A stretch of DNA of 64,000 nucleotides, from assembly GCF_014191545.1 (NCBI RefSeq), contig NZ_AP023361.1:1454501-1518500 (forward strand), read 5' to 3'. The translations under genes and the position numbers were made by a program. Shown piece after piece: positions 50,624 to 59,213 of the stretch. This stretch comes from Terrihabitans soli (lineage in GTDB: Bacteria > Pseudomonadota > Alphaproteobacteria > Rhizobiales > Methylopilaceae). Within the stretch, counting starts at the first letter, position 1; every line of letters starts with the position of its first letter. Under the pieces are notes generated by a model. That model saw nothing but the letters and a program-made list of their open reading frames with translations, was not told the DNA's origin and ran no database searches.

Positions 50624-51367
50624 TTATGCGGGGCGCTGGAAGGTGAGGAAGCGCTTTTCGCGCGCCTCATAGATGAGCCCCGTTTCCTCGAGCTTCGGAT
50701 CGGTCAGCTTCAGAAGCTCGGCTGCAATGACTTCGGGCGAAGGCAGGGTCTGCGGATCTTCGCCGGGCATCGCCTGAGCGCGCATTTTGGTGCGCGTTGC
50801 GCCGGGATTGAAGAGATTGACGCGGATGGGCGTGTTCTTCGTCTCTTCGGCATAGGTGCGCACCAGTGCATCGAGCGCGGCTTTCGAGACGGCGTAAGGA
50901 CCCCAATAGGCGCGGACATTCGTCGCGGCGCCTGAGGACACGAAGATTGCGCGGCCGGCATCGGCGGCGCGCAGCAAGGGGTCCATCGAGCGGATGAGAC
51001 GCCAGTTTGCGGTGACATTCACCGCAACGACATTGTCCCATTGTTTCGGATCGACATGACCGACCGGTGAGAGCGGGCCGAGCATGCCGGCATTGCCGAC
51101 GAGAATGTCGAGCTTGCCGAAGCGCTCGTAAAGCGCGCCGCCGAGACGGTCGATACCGTCATAGTCTGTAATATCGAGGGGCACGAGCGTTGCGGTGCCG
51201 CCCTTCGCTTTGATGATATCGTCGAGTGCTTCGAGCCCGCCGACCGTGCGGGCAACGGCGACGATATGCGCGCCGCGCGCCGCGAGCGCCTCGGACACCG
51301 CCGCGCCGATGCCGCGCGAGGCGCCGGTGACGAGCGCGATCTTACCTTTCAGATCGGGTGCAGACAT
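50624..51367 (-). CDS. Short-chain dehydrogenase/reductase
   Basis: A 247-residue classical SDR with cofactor motif TGASRGIG (residues 15-22), structural NAGML, and catalytic Ser plus YAVSK. The substrate and the NAD/NADP preference are not fixed by the sequence; the Arg in the ARTVGG region after strand 2 favours NADP. It follows purF on the same strand at 12 bases and is convergent with der. Confidence 0.88.
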   Translation of the reverse strand: MSAPDLKGKIALVTGASRGIGAAVSEALAARGAHIVAVARTVGGLEALDDIIKAKGGTATLVPLDITDYDGIDRLGGALYERFGKLDILVGNAGMLGPLSPVGHVDPKQWDNVVAVNVTANWRLIRSMDPLLRAADAGRAIFVSSGAATNVRAYWGPYAVSKAALDALVRTYAEETKNTPIRVNLFNPGATRTKMRAQAMPGEDPQTLPSPEVIAAELLKLTDPKLEETGLIYEAREKRFLTFQRPA

Positions 51368-51379
51368 GATTGCGCGCGG

Positions 51380-52870
51380 TCAGCCCGCTTCGGCGAGCAG
51401 CGAGAGCTGCTTCGGATGGCTCTCGCCGGTCATGTCGGTGAGACCCGTCGGATAATCGCCGGTGAAGCAATGATCGGTGTAGAGCGGACGCGCCGGATCG
51501 CGCGCGTCCTCGCCCATCGCGCGGTAGAGACCGTCGACGGAGAGGAAAGCCAGCGTATCGGCGCCGACGAATTTGCGCATCTGTTCGAGGTCCATGCGCG
51601 CGGCCAGCAGCTTGTCGCGCTCGGGCGTGTCGATGCCGTAGAAATCCGAATGGGTGATCGGCGGCGAGGCGAGGCGGAAATGCACTTCCTTCGCGCCGGC
51701 ATCGCGCATCATCTGCACGATCTTCACCGACGTCGTGCCGCGCACGAGGCTGTCGTCGACGAGGACGACGCGCTTGCCTTCGACCTGCGAACGGTTGGCC
51801 GAATGCTTCAGGCGCACGCCGAGTTCGCGGATGCGCTGCGTCGGCTGGATGAAGGTGCGGCCGACATAGTGATTGCGGATGATGCCGAGTTCGAACGGAA
51901 TGCCGCTTTCCTGGCTGAAGCCGAGAGCGGCGGGAACGCCCGAGTCCGGGATCGGCACGATGACATCGGCTTCGACCATGCTCTCGCGTGCCAGCTCATG
52001 GCCCATGCGCTTGCGCACATCGTAGACGCTCTTGCCGCCGACGACGGAGTCGGGACGCGCGAAGTAAATATATTCGAAGATGCAGGGGCGGGCCCGCTGC
52101 GGCGGGAAGGGCTTGTGCGATTCCAGAACCTGTTTGCCCGCTTCCTCGCTGATCACGACGATCTCGCCGTTCTCGATGTCGCGGATGTATTTGGCGCCGA
52201 TCGTGTCGAGTGCGCAGGTCTCGGAGGCGAGAATGTAGCGGCCATCGAGCTGGCCGAGGACGAGCGGGCGGATGCCGAGCGGATCGCGCGCGCCGATCAG
52301 TTTCTTGGTCGAGAGCGCAACGAAAGCGTAGGCGCCTTCAAGCTGGCGGATCGCATCGATGAAGCGATCGAGGAAGCGGTTGCGCTGGCTGCGCGCGACA
52401 AGATGCAGAACAACTTCCGTATCCGTCGTCGACTGGCAGAGCGCGCCTTCGCGCACCAGCTGTTTGCGCAGCGTCAGGCCGTTCGTCAGATTGCCGTTAT
52501 GCCCGATGGCGAAGCCGCCGGTTTCGAGTTCGGCAAACAGCGGCTGCACATTGCGCAGAATAGTTTCACCGGTTGTCGAATAACGGTTATGGCCGATGGC
52601 GGCCGAGCCGGGCAGACGTTCGATGACTTCGGCGTTCGAGAAGTTGTCGCCGACAAGTCCGAGGCGTTTTTCAGCGTGGAAGCGGCTGCCGTCATAGGTG
52701 ACGATGCCCGAAGCTTCCTGGCCGCGATGCTGCAGCGCGTGAAGACCGAGCGCTGTAATGGCAGCGGCGTCGGGGTGGCCGAAGATGCCGAAGACCGCGC
52801 ACTCTTCATGCAGGCGGTCCTCTTCCAGCTCGCGCCAGAAGCTATCGATGGGTTCGGCCCCTGCTGTCAT
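51380..52870 (-). CDS. purF: Amidophosphoribosyltransferase
   Basis: First committed enzyme of purine synthesis: transfers ammonia from glutamine to PRPP. The 496-residue protein has the N-terminal nucleophile Cys after a short propeptide (EECAVFGIFGHPDAAA), the glutamine domain to about 230 and the phosphoribosyltransferase domain with VVLVDDSLVRGTTS. ATG 52870 is the better start; an in-frame ATG at 52894 adds 8 residues. The order cvpA-purF-SDR is standard in rhizobia. Confidence 0.97.
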   Translation of the reverse strand: MTAGAEPIDSFWRELEEDRLHEECAVFGIFGHPDAAAITALGLHALQHRGQEASGIVTYDGSRFHAEKRLGLVGDNFSNAEVIERLPGSAAIGHNRYSTTGETILRNVQPLFAELETGGFAIGHNGNLTNGLTLRKQLVREGALCQSTTDTEVVLHLVARSQRNRFLDRFIDAIRQLEGAYAFVALSTKKLIGARDPLGIRPLVLGQLDGRYILASETCALDTIGAKYIRDIENGEIVVISEEAGKQVLESHKPFPPQRARPCIFEYIYFARPDSVVGGKSVYDVRKRMGHELARESMVEADVIVPIPDSGVPAALGFSQESGIPFELGIIRNHYVGRTFIQPTQRIRELGVRLKHSANRSQVEGKRVVLVDDSLVRGTTSVKIVQMMRDAGAKEVHFRLASPPITHSDFYGIDTPERDKLLAARMDLEQMRKFVGADTLAFLSVDGLYRAMGEDARDPARPLYTDHCFTGDYPTGLTDMTGESHPKQLSLLAEAG

Positions 52871-52949
52871 TGCGCACTCCTGGATGGCCCGCACGCCATC
52901 CTCAAAATCAGTTAGGGCCGGGAAGTCCGGCCCATTTCGTTCTGCCCAC

Positions 52950-53639
52950 TCAGTTGGGCGTTGTCGGCGCCGTCAGGCGGTCCATCTGCTGCTGCTCGGC
53001 CGGGCGATAACCGGGTTCGGTCGGCGCGGCTTCCGGCGGGGGGCTTGCGTCCCCAGTCGGCGCTGCCGGGTTGGCCGGGTCGGTATCCGGCGCCGGCGTC
53101 GGATCGCTGGAGCCCGGCAGACCGCCCTTCAGCTGTTTCAAAATGGTGGCTTCGGGGTCTTCCGGCAACATGGCCAGAAGAGAATCCCCCGTCCCTTCAA
53201 GGAGGGGCTTGGAGGCGGAATCGACCACCCAGCTCGGCTGGGAGCGTTCCGGCACCAGCCAGTTGAAGAACAGGAAGGCGACGACGGCCAGAAGGAAGCC
53301 GCGGGCGCCGCCATAGAGGAAGCCCAGCGCCCGGTCGAACGGGCCGACCCGGCTGTCGAGAATGAAGTCGGACAGGCGCATCGTCACCAGCGAGACGAGC
53401 AGCAATGTCACGAGGAAAATGCCAGCGCCGGCAATGACATCGGCGAGGATTTCCGGTTGTAGATTGAGCTGGGCGCGGGCCCAGCCGCGCACATCCGGCA
53501 GGAAATAGAGGGTGGCTCCGGCCGCCGCCGCCCAGGAGGCGATGGAGAGGACTTCGCGGGTAAATCCGCGGACCATGGCGAGAAGCGCCGAAAGCAGGAC
53601 AATGCCGAGAACGATGAGATCGAGGAGCGCAATCGGCAT
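52950..53639 (-). CDS. cvpA: CvpA family membrane protein
   Basis: A 229-residue protein with four membrane helices and the CvpA opening LLDLIVLGIVLLSALLAMVRGFTREVLS, plus GPFDRALGFLYGGARG near residue 100. The C-terminal third is Pro/Ala/Thr-rich and disordered. CvpA is needed for colicin V export in E. coli and sits before purF in many bacteria; its molecular role is unclear. An upstream gap of 146 bases shows nothing notable. Confidence 0.92.
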   Translation of the reverse strand: MPIALLDLIVLGIVLLSALLAMVRGFTREVLSIASWAAAAGATLYFLPDVRGWARAQLNLQPEILADVIAGAGIFLVTLLLVSLVTMRLSDFILDSRVGPFDRALGFLYGGARGFLLAVVAFLFFNWLVPERSQPSWVVDSASKPLLEGTGDSLLAMLPEDPEATILKQLKGGLPGSSDPTPAPDTDPANPAAPTGDASPPPEAAPTEPGYRPAEQQQMDRLTAPTTPN

Positions 53640-53785
53640 GAAATCGCCCTGGCGGTCGGATCAAGAAATCTGGAGGGACTCAAAAGGTCCGCCCGTCGCG
53701 GCGCCCTTATAACCCTGCCGGGGGCCTCGCGTCACGCGAGATTCCGGGACATTGGGGCGCATGGTGAGCATAGGGGCTCCGCGTT

Positions 53786-55183
53786 TCAGGCCGCGCTGGC
53801 CCGGGCCCGGCGCACCCCCCTTGCGGCCACATCGGCCACCAGGGCTTCCAGTCCGTTAAGGCCGTTTAGTTGTAGGGCGCCATCCCCCTTATCGGCCGAG
53901 CCCGCCGGGGCGATGGCCCGGGTAAAACCGAGCCGTGCGGCTTCCTTCATGCGGAGCCCCGAATGGGCCACCGGCCGCACCGCGCCGGAGAGGCTGACCT
54001 CGCCGAAAAACACGCTGTCGGACGGCAGAACGGCATTGGCGAAAGACGAGACGAGGGCGGCGGCGACCGCGATATCGGCGGCCGGTTCCTGGATGCGAAG
54101 CCCGCCCGCGACATTGAGATAGACATCGTGACCGCCGAGCTTCAGCCCCGCATGCGCTTCGAGCACGGCGAGCACCATGGACAGACGATTTGAGTCCCAG
54201 CCGACAACCGCTCTGCGCGGTGTGCCGAGCGAGGAGGGCGCAACAAGCGCCTGGATTTCGACAAGGATCGGCCGCGTGCCTTCGACCCCGGCAAACACCG
54301 CAACGCCCGGCGCACCGCTGTCGCGGCTCGACAGAAACAATGCGGAGGGATTGGCGACATCTTCGAGGCCACGTCCGGTCATCGAGAAGACGCCGATCTC
54401 GTCTGTCGGGCCGAAGCGGTTTTTCTGGCCGCGCAGCACGCGGAACGCATGGCCCTGTTCGCCTTCAAACGACAGCACCGCATCGACCATATGCTCGACG
54501 ACGCGCGGGCCTGCGATTTGACCGTCTTTCGTGACATGGCCGACGAGAATGACGGCGGCGCCCGAGGTTTTGGCAAAACGGATCAGCGCCTGAGCAGACG
54601 CGCGTACTTGCGTCACCGTGCCGGGCGCGCTGTCCACCGCCGAGGTCCACATGGTCTGGATGGAATCGATGACGACGAGTTTCGGAATGGAGCCGGTGGA
54701 GAGCGTCGTCAGAATATCTTCGATGTTCGTTTCGGCGCCGAGCTCGACCGGCGCATCGGACAGGCCGAGCCGCTCCGCGCGCATGCGGATTTGCGCCGTC
54801 GCTTCTTCGCCGGAGATATAGGCCACGCGGTGCCCGGCGCGGGCGAGCGCCGCCGCCGCCTGGATGAGAAGGGTGGATTTGCCGATGCCCGGCTCGCCGC
54901 CGAGCAGGATGGCCGAGCCGCGGACAAAGCCGCCGCCGGTCACCCGGTCAAACTCGCCGATGCCGCATTTGAGGCGCGGGGCCTCGCCAGTCGGCCCATT
55001 GAGGCCCTCAAGGGCAACGGCCCGGCCGCCGCGCACCGAGACCGTAGCGCCCTTGGCGACCGGGGCGGCAGAGGCTTCCTCGACAATCGTGTTCCAGGCG
55101 CCGCAGGCCTCGCATTTGCCGTTCCAGCGATTGTGGGTGCCGCCGCAGCTCTGGCAGACGAAAACGGACCGCGCGCGCGCCAT
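53786..55183 (-). CDS. radA: DNA repair ATPase RadA
   Basis: RecA-like ATPase that processes branched DNA in recombination, 465 residues. N-terminal zinc finger FVCQSCGGTHNRWNGKCEACGAW, Walker A LLGGEPGIGKSTLL, the KNRFGPTDEIGVF motif of RadA/Sms proteins, and a C-terminal Lon-protease-like domain (DVYLNVAGGLRIQEPAADIAVA). ATG 55183 is chosen over a frame start at 55318. A LexA box lies 59 bases upstream, suggesting SOS induction. Confidence 0.97.
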   Translation of the reverse strand: MARARSVFVCQSCGGTHNRWNGKCEACGAWNTIVEEASAAPVAKGATVSVRGGRAVALEGLNGPTGEAPRLKCGIGEFDRVTGGGFVRGSAILLGGEPGIGKSTLLIQAAAALARAGHRVAYISGEEATAQIRMRAERLGLSDAPVELGAETNIEDILTTLSTGSIPKLVVIDSIQTMWTSAVDSAPGTVTQVRASAQALIRFAKTSGAAVILVGHVTKDGQIAGPRVVEHMVDAVLSFEGEQGHAFRVLRGQKNRFGPTDEIGVFSMTGRGLEDVANPSALFLSSRDSGAPGVAVFAGVEGTRPILVEIQALVAPSSLGTPRRAVVGWDSNRLSMVLAVLEAHAGLKLGGHDVYLNVAGGLRIQEPAADIAVAAALVSSFANAVLPSDSVFFGEVSLSGAVRPVAHSGLRMKEAARLGFTRAIAPAGSADKGDGALQLNGLNGLEALVADVAARGVRRARASAA

Positions 55184-55242
55184 AGAGAATCTCCAGCCTT
55201 CGGAGGAGGATGCCGAAGTTCTGGACGGAAAGCCAGAAAAAT

Positions 55243-55257
55243 GTTCTAGTTTTGTTC
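55243..55257. promoter_or_regulatory. LexA box between radA and a 57-codon gene
   Basis: GTTCTAGTTTTGTTC, a perfect GTTC-N7-GTTC operator, 59 bases before radA and 99 bases before the divergent small gene. It matches the other three boxes in the window, all of which begin GAACA when read in one orientation. Confidence 0.85.
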
Positions 55258-55328
55258 TTATTTGTTGTCCGGCGTCCGTGCGACGCCGGGGCGCAGCCTG
55301 GGTGCAATTGCAACCCATTCAACCGGAA

Positions 55329-55358
55329 ATTACTTCTCAGTTCGGGAGAGGAAGTAAT
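55329..55358 (+). promoter_or_regulatory. Hairpin spanning the start codon of the 57-codon gene
   Basis: Perfect 8-bp arms ATTACTTC (55329-55336) and GAAGTAAT (55351-55358) with a 14-base loop. The loop holds GGGAGAG of the ribosome-binding site and the right arm holds the A and U of the start codon. The mRNA could therefore hide its start, a possible translation control element. Confidence 0.6.
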
Positions 55359-55530
55359 GTTCGAGCTTTCACTATTTGAGCTGACCGGGATCGTTCTGGG
55401 TTCTGTGGGGGCGGGCGGCTTTGTCGGCGTCCAGTTTTACAGATGCTGGCTTGATCAGGAGGTTGTGGATCTCGATGCGATCGAAGCCGACCGCGCGATG
55501 AATCGGGATCGCGAGAACCAGAGGCAGTAA
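55357..55530 (+). CDS. Small single-TM membrane protein (57 residues)
   Basis: I do not recognise this family. One hydrophobic helix covers about residues 9-31 (LTGIVLGSVGAGGFVGVQFY...), with short polar ends and an acidic/basic C-terminal tail (DAIEADRAMNRDRENQRQ). ATG 55357 is preceded by GGAGAGGAAG, inside a hairpin. It faces a LexA box shared with radA. The combination of SOS operator, structured leader and short hydrophobic protein recalls SOS-induced membrane peptides such as TisB, but there is no sequence similarity claimed and no antisense RNA identified. Confidence 0.62.
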   Translation: MFELSLFELTGIVLGSVGAGGFVGVQFYRCWLDQEVVDLDAIEADRAMNRDRENQRQ

Positions 55531-55639
55531 GTATTCTCGCCGCCGGCTCGAAGTATCCGGGTCTGATCGTATCGCAACCTGAAAGTGTCAATGCCAATTG
55601 CGCGCAGAAGTCGAAAGAACCGACATGGCATCCGCTAGT

Positions 55640-55659
55640 ATGCAATGTATTGCATTTTT
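55640..55659 (+). terminator. Weak hairpin with T tract after the 57-codon gene
   Basis: ATGCAAT, a 2-base centre, and ATTGCAT followed by four more T, 109 bases downstream of the gene. It may be a weak terminator or an operator-like palindrome; the short loop makes the terminator reading uncertain. Confidence 0.4.
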
Positions 55660-55752
55660 CACGTTCTCGTAGAAATATTGCGCCAGCTCAGGTGGTTAAA
55701 GGTAAGCGGCGGCTGCCCCTGGCGTATGTACTGCGTATCGTAAGGCTGCCAA

Positions 55753-55917
55753 ATGCATGTGTTCATCGGATGGCTCGCCGCCCTCTGTCTCTTCTGGGCT
55801 GTGCTTTCTTTCGTACCGCCTGCTTTCAGCGATGACGGCGAGGGCACCCGTTTCTGGGGCTGGGTTTACGCGGTCGGCGCGATAGGTTTCGGCATCGCCT
55901 ATTTCTTCCCGCAGTGA
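55753..55917 (+). CDS. Small two-TM membrane protein (54 residues)
   Basis: I do not recognise this gene. Two hydrophobic helices (about 3-22, [20 protein letters not shown] onward, and 35-52, [18 protein letters not shown]) are joined by a short acidic loop [13 protein letters not shown] lies about 8 bases before ATG 55753 and the frame ends in TGA at 55917. It lies upstream of msrB on the same strand with a 76-base gap. Prediction only. Confidence 0.55.
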   Translation: MHVFIGWLAALCLFWAVLSFVPPAFSDDGEGTRFWGWVYAVGAIGFGIAYFFPQ

Positions 55918-55993
55918 CCGGGCAAAACACTCACCACCTCGTGTGAAGCCAAAATGCGTCTCCTCCCGTATCTGTCGGCAGGAGGATTTTGCG

Positions 55994-56488
55994 ATGAACC
56001 GGCGAACACTCATTCTCAGCGGCACGGCCATTCTCGGCGGGGCTTTTATCTGGCGCGGCCTGACCCTGTCGCCGGAGGCAGCCGAGGCGTTTGAAGTCAC
56101 CAAGACTGATGAGGAATGGCGGAAGATTCTGACGCCCGATCAGTATGCCGTGCTGCGCCACGAAGGCACCGAGCGGCCAGGCTCGAGCCCGCTGAACCAT
56201 GAAAAGCGCGCCGGGCTGTTCAACTGCGCCGGCTGCGATCTGCCGCTGTTTTCCTCCAAAACGAAATATGACAGCGGCACCGGCTGGCCGAGCTTCTGGC
56301 AGCCTTTGATGAATGCCGTCGGCGAAAGCACCGATTATAAGATCGGCGTGCCGCGCACGGAAGTGCATTGCCGCCGCTGCGGCGGCCATCTCGGCCATGT
56401 CTTCAATGACGGGCCGCAGCCGACGGGCTTGCGCTATTGCATGAACGGCGTTTCGCTGAAATTCGTGCCCGGCGATCAGCCGGCGTAA
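55994..56488 (+). CDS. msrB: Peptide methionine (R)-S-oxide reductase with export signal
   Basis: Reduces methionine-R-sulfoxide in proteins. The 164-residue protein has two Zn-binding Cys pairs (CAGC and CRRC), [11 protein letters not shown] and the active-site Cys in LRYCMNG. An N-terminal [18 protein letters not shown] (twin Arg, hydrophobic stretch) implies export or membrane anchoring, unlike the usual cytoplasmic MsrB. Start ATG 55994 has GGAGG upstream. The last 13 bases overlap the convergent alr gene. Confidence 0.92.
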   Translation: MNRRTLILSGTAILGGAFIWRGLTLSPEAAEAFEVTKTDEEWRKILTPDQYAVLRHEGTERPGSSPLNHEKRAGLFNCAGCDLPLFSSKTKYDSGTGWPSFWQPLMNAVGESTDYKIGVPRTEVHCRRCGGHLGHVFNDGPQPTGLRYCMNGVSLKFVPGDQPA

Positions 56489-57585
56489 ATACGCTCAAAG
56501 CGCGGGCCGAGGCGCGTCAGGATCTCGTATCCGATCGTCCCGGCCTTTTGCGCAAGCTCGTCGATCGTGATCCCATCGCCGAGCACCGTCGCGTAATCGC
56601 CGCGCTTTACGGCATTTTCCGGAAGATCGGTGATATCGGCGGCGATCAGGTCCATCGATATGCGGCCGACGAGCGGGCAGCTTTTGCCGGCGATGATGAC
56701 CTCCGCGCCCTTCTGCGCGTCGCGCGAGCCTGCGGCGCGGATAAATCCGTCGGCATAGCCCAGCGACAGAATGGCAAGACGAGAGGGGCGGCCCAGCGTT
56801 TCCTCCCCGCCATAGCCGACCTTTTCGCCGCGGCCTGCTTCACGCAGCTGCACGATCCTCGTTTGAAGTTTGACGACTGGTTTCAGGTCGGGCGCAGGAT
56901 GCGGATGGAAAGGATTGCCGCCATAAAGCGCGATGCCCGGGCGGCAGAGATCGAAACGATAGGCGCCGCCCGACAGCGTCGCCGCGGAATTGGCAAGACT
57001 TGCCGGTGTGTCCGGGAATAGCTGGCGCACGGCCTCGAACGCCGTAAGCTGTTCCTTGTTGAGCGGATGGTTCGGCACATCGGCGCAGGCCAGATGGCTC
57101 ATCACAAGGCTCGGGCGGAAGGCGTTCTTCTGTGCAGTCTCTTCGGCCTCGCTGAGGCTGAGGCCGAGCCGGTTCATGCCGGTGTCGATGTGGAGCGCGG
57201 CACTCGCGCCGCCGCCTTTGGCTACCCATTCCTCGACTTCGCCAGGGCTGCCGAGAACGGGCCGGGCATTGATCTCGAGAAGTATGGACGCGGATCCCGG
57301 ATTAAGCCCGCTGAGGACATAAATAATGGCTTCGGGCAGGGCGGCGCGCAGCGCCCGCGCCTCGAACACATGTGCGACAAAGAAAGTCCGCGCGCCGGCG
57401 GTCCACAGCGCCTGCGCGACGGACGGAACGCCAAGCCCGTAGGCGTCGGCCTTGACGACAGCGGCGCATTCGGCCGGGGCGGCTCGGCTGGCAAGGAGTT
57501 TGTAATTTGCCGCGATGGCGGAGAGGTCGATGGTGAGCCGGCCGCCGGTCTCGGTTTCGGGCGGTCCCTGATGCAGGGAGCTCAT
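56476..57585 (-). CDS. alr: Alanine racemase
   Basis: PLP enzyme that makes D-alanine for peptidoglycan, 369 residues. PLP Lys in [13 protein letters not shown], catalytic Tyr in [12 protein letters not shown] and the barrel segment [10 protein letters not shown]. Its start overlaps the dnaB stop (ATGA), so it is translated together with dnaB, a standard rhizobial pairing. Its 3' end overlaps msrB by 13 bases. Confidence 0.96.
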   Translation of the reverse strand: MSSLHQGPPETETGGRLTIDLSAIAANYKLLASRAAPAECAAVVKADAYGLGVPSVAQALWTAGARTFFVAHVFEARALRAALPEAIIYVLSGLNPGSASILLEINARPVLGSPGEVEEWVAKGGGASAALHIDTGMNRLGLSLSEAEETAQKNAFRPSLVMSHLACADVPNHPLNKEQLTAFEAVRQLFPDTPASLANSAATLSGGAYRFDLCRPGIALYGGNPFHPHPAPDLKPVVKLQTRIVQLREAGRGEKVGYGGEETLGRPSRLAILSLGYADGFIRAAGSRDAQKGAEVIIAGKSCPLVGRISMDLIAADITDLPENAVKRGDYATVLGDGITIDELAQKAGTIGYEILTRLGPRFERIYAG

Positions 57586-59084
57586 TCGCCTTGCGGGCCG
57601 CGGCTATATTCGCGGGTCAGCGACGAGAAGCGCGTCACTTCGGCGTCGAACTGCACCGGCACAGTGCCGGTCGGGCCGTGGCGCTGTTTGCCGATGATGA
57701 CTTCGGCAACACCGTGGACCTGTTCCATTTCGGCCTGCCATTTGATGTGTTCTTCGGTGCCGGCGCGCGGCTCCTTGTTCTTCAGATAATATTCTTCGCG
57801 GAACACGAACATCACGACGTCGGCGTCCTGCTCGATCGAGCCGGATTCACGAAGGTCCGACAATTGAGGACGTTTATCGTCGCGGCTTTCGACCTGGCGC
57901 GACAGCTGGGAGAGCGCAAGGATCGGAACGTTGAGCTCTTTCGCCAGCGCTTTCAGGCCGGTCGTGATCTCGGTGATTTCCTGCACGCGGCCCTCATTCC
58001 TGCGCGCCGAGCCGGAGAGAAGCTGGATATAGTCCACGACCAGGACGTCGAGGCCGCGCTGGCGCTTGAGGCGCCGGGCGCGCGCCGCAAGCTGTGCAAT
58101 GGTAATGCCGCCGGTCTCGTCGATATAGAGCGGGATCGCCTGCATCTCGCGCGCCGCATCCGACAGGCGCACGAACTCGCCTTCCGAAATATCGCCGCGG
58201 CGGATTTTATAAGATGCGATATTGGCCTGCTCGGCGATAATACGCGTGGCGAGCTGCTCGCCCGACATTTCGAGAGAGAAGAAGCCGACAATGCCGCCGT
58301 CGACCGTCTGCAGCGAACCGTCCTGCTGTTCCTCGGCGCGGAAATTCTTGGCGATATGGAACGCCATATTGGTCGCGAGCGCGGTTTTGCCCATGCCCGG
58401 GCGGCCGGCGATGATGATGAGGTCGGAGCGCTGCAGCCCGCCCATCTGCTTGTCGAGATCGGCAAGGCCCGTCGAAACGCCGGACAGGCCGCCATCGCGC
58501 TTATAGGCATTGGCCGCCATGTCGACGGCGGTAAAGAGCGCATCGGCAAAGCGCTGGAAGCCGCCATCATAGCGGCCGAGTTCGGCCACTTCGTACAGAC
58601 GCCGTTCGGCATCTTCGATCTGCAGGCGCGGCGGCATATCGACCGGCGCGTCATAGGCGACATTCACCATGTCCTCGCCGATGGTGATCAGCGAACGGCG
58701 TGTAGCCAAATCATAAATGGTGCGGCCGTAATCCTCGGCATTGATGATCGAGGCGGCGTCGGCGGCGAGTGCGGCGAGATATTGCGGCAGCGTCTTGCCG
58801 CCGAGATCGAAATCGGTCGGCAGAAATGTTTTCAGCGTGACGGGCGTTGCCAGTTTGCCGACCCGGATGAGCTGACCTGCGATCTCGAAGATCTGCTGAT
58901 GGATCGGTTCGTGGAAATGCTTAGCCTCGAGAAAATCCGAGACGCGGTAGAACGCTTCATTATTGATAAGGATCGCGCCGAGAAGCGCCTGTTCGGCATC
59001 AAGATTGTGCGGCGCCTGCCGGTAGCCGGTCTGCTGCTGCGCCAGTGTGGTGAGCGCGCGTGCTGTCGAGTCGCCGAATGCCAT
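57582..59084 (-). CDS. dnaB: Replicative DNA helicase DnaB
   Basis: Hexameric helicase that unwinds DNA at the replication fork, 500 residues. N-terminal domain (about 20-120, HNLDAEQALLGAILINNEAFY) and C-terminal RecA-like motor with Walker A IIAGRPGMGKTALATNMA, Walker B VLVVDYIQLLSG and the DLRESGSIEQDADVV segment. ATG 59084 chosen as the family start; the open frame reaches 59162. Confidence 0.97.
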   Translation of the reverse strand: MAFGDSTARALTTLAQQQTGYRQAPHNLDAEQALLGAILINNEAFYRVSDFLEAKHFHEPIHQQIFEIAGQLIRVGKLATPVTLKTFLPTDFDLGGKTLPQYLAALAADAASIINAEDYGRTIYDLATRRSLITIGEDMVNVAYDAPVDMPPRLQIEDAERRLYEVAELGRYDGGFQRFADALFTAVDMAANAYKRDGGLSGVSTGLADLDKQMGGLQRSDLIIIAGRPGMGKTALATNMAFHIAKNFRAEEQQDGSLQTVDGGIVGFFSLEMSGEQLATRIIAEQANIASYKIRRGDISEGEFVRLSDAAREMQAIPLYIDETGGITIAQLAARARRLKRQRGLDVLVVDYIQLLSGSARRNEGRVQEITEITTGLKALAKELNVPILALSQLSRQVESRDDKRPQLSDLRESGSIEQDADVVMFVFREEYYLKNKEPRAGTEEHIKWQAEMEQVHGVAEVIIGKQRHGPTGTVPVQFDAEVTRFSSLTREYSRGPQGE

Positions 59085-59213
59085 GGAGAGGGTCTTGGGG
59101 TCCGCTGTTGTGTTTCGTGTTCTGGAACGGCGGGCCCGATTCCGCGAATCACGATGGGACAATCAACAGCACTCCACAGACCTTTCTGTGGCGCGGCGGT
59201 CTGTCGCTTGATT

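Noticed and set aside
51266-52915. Plus-strand frame of 549 codons
   Set aside because: It is antisense to purF, a gene with clear Gln amidotransferase and PRTase motifs.
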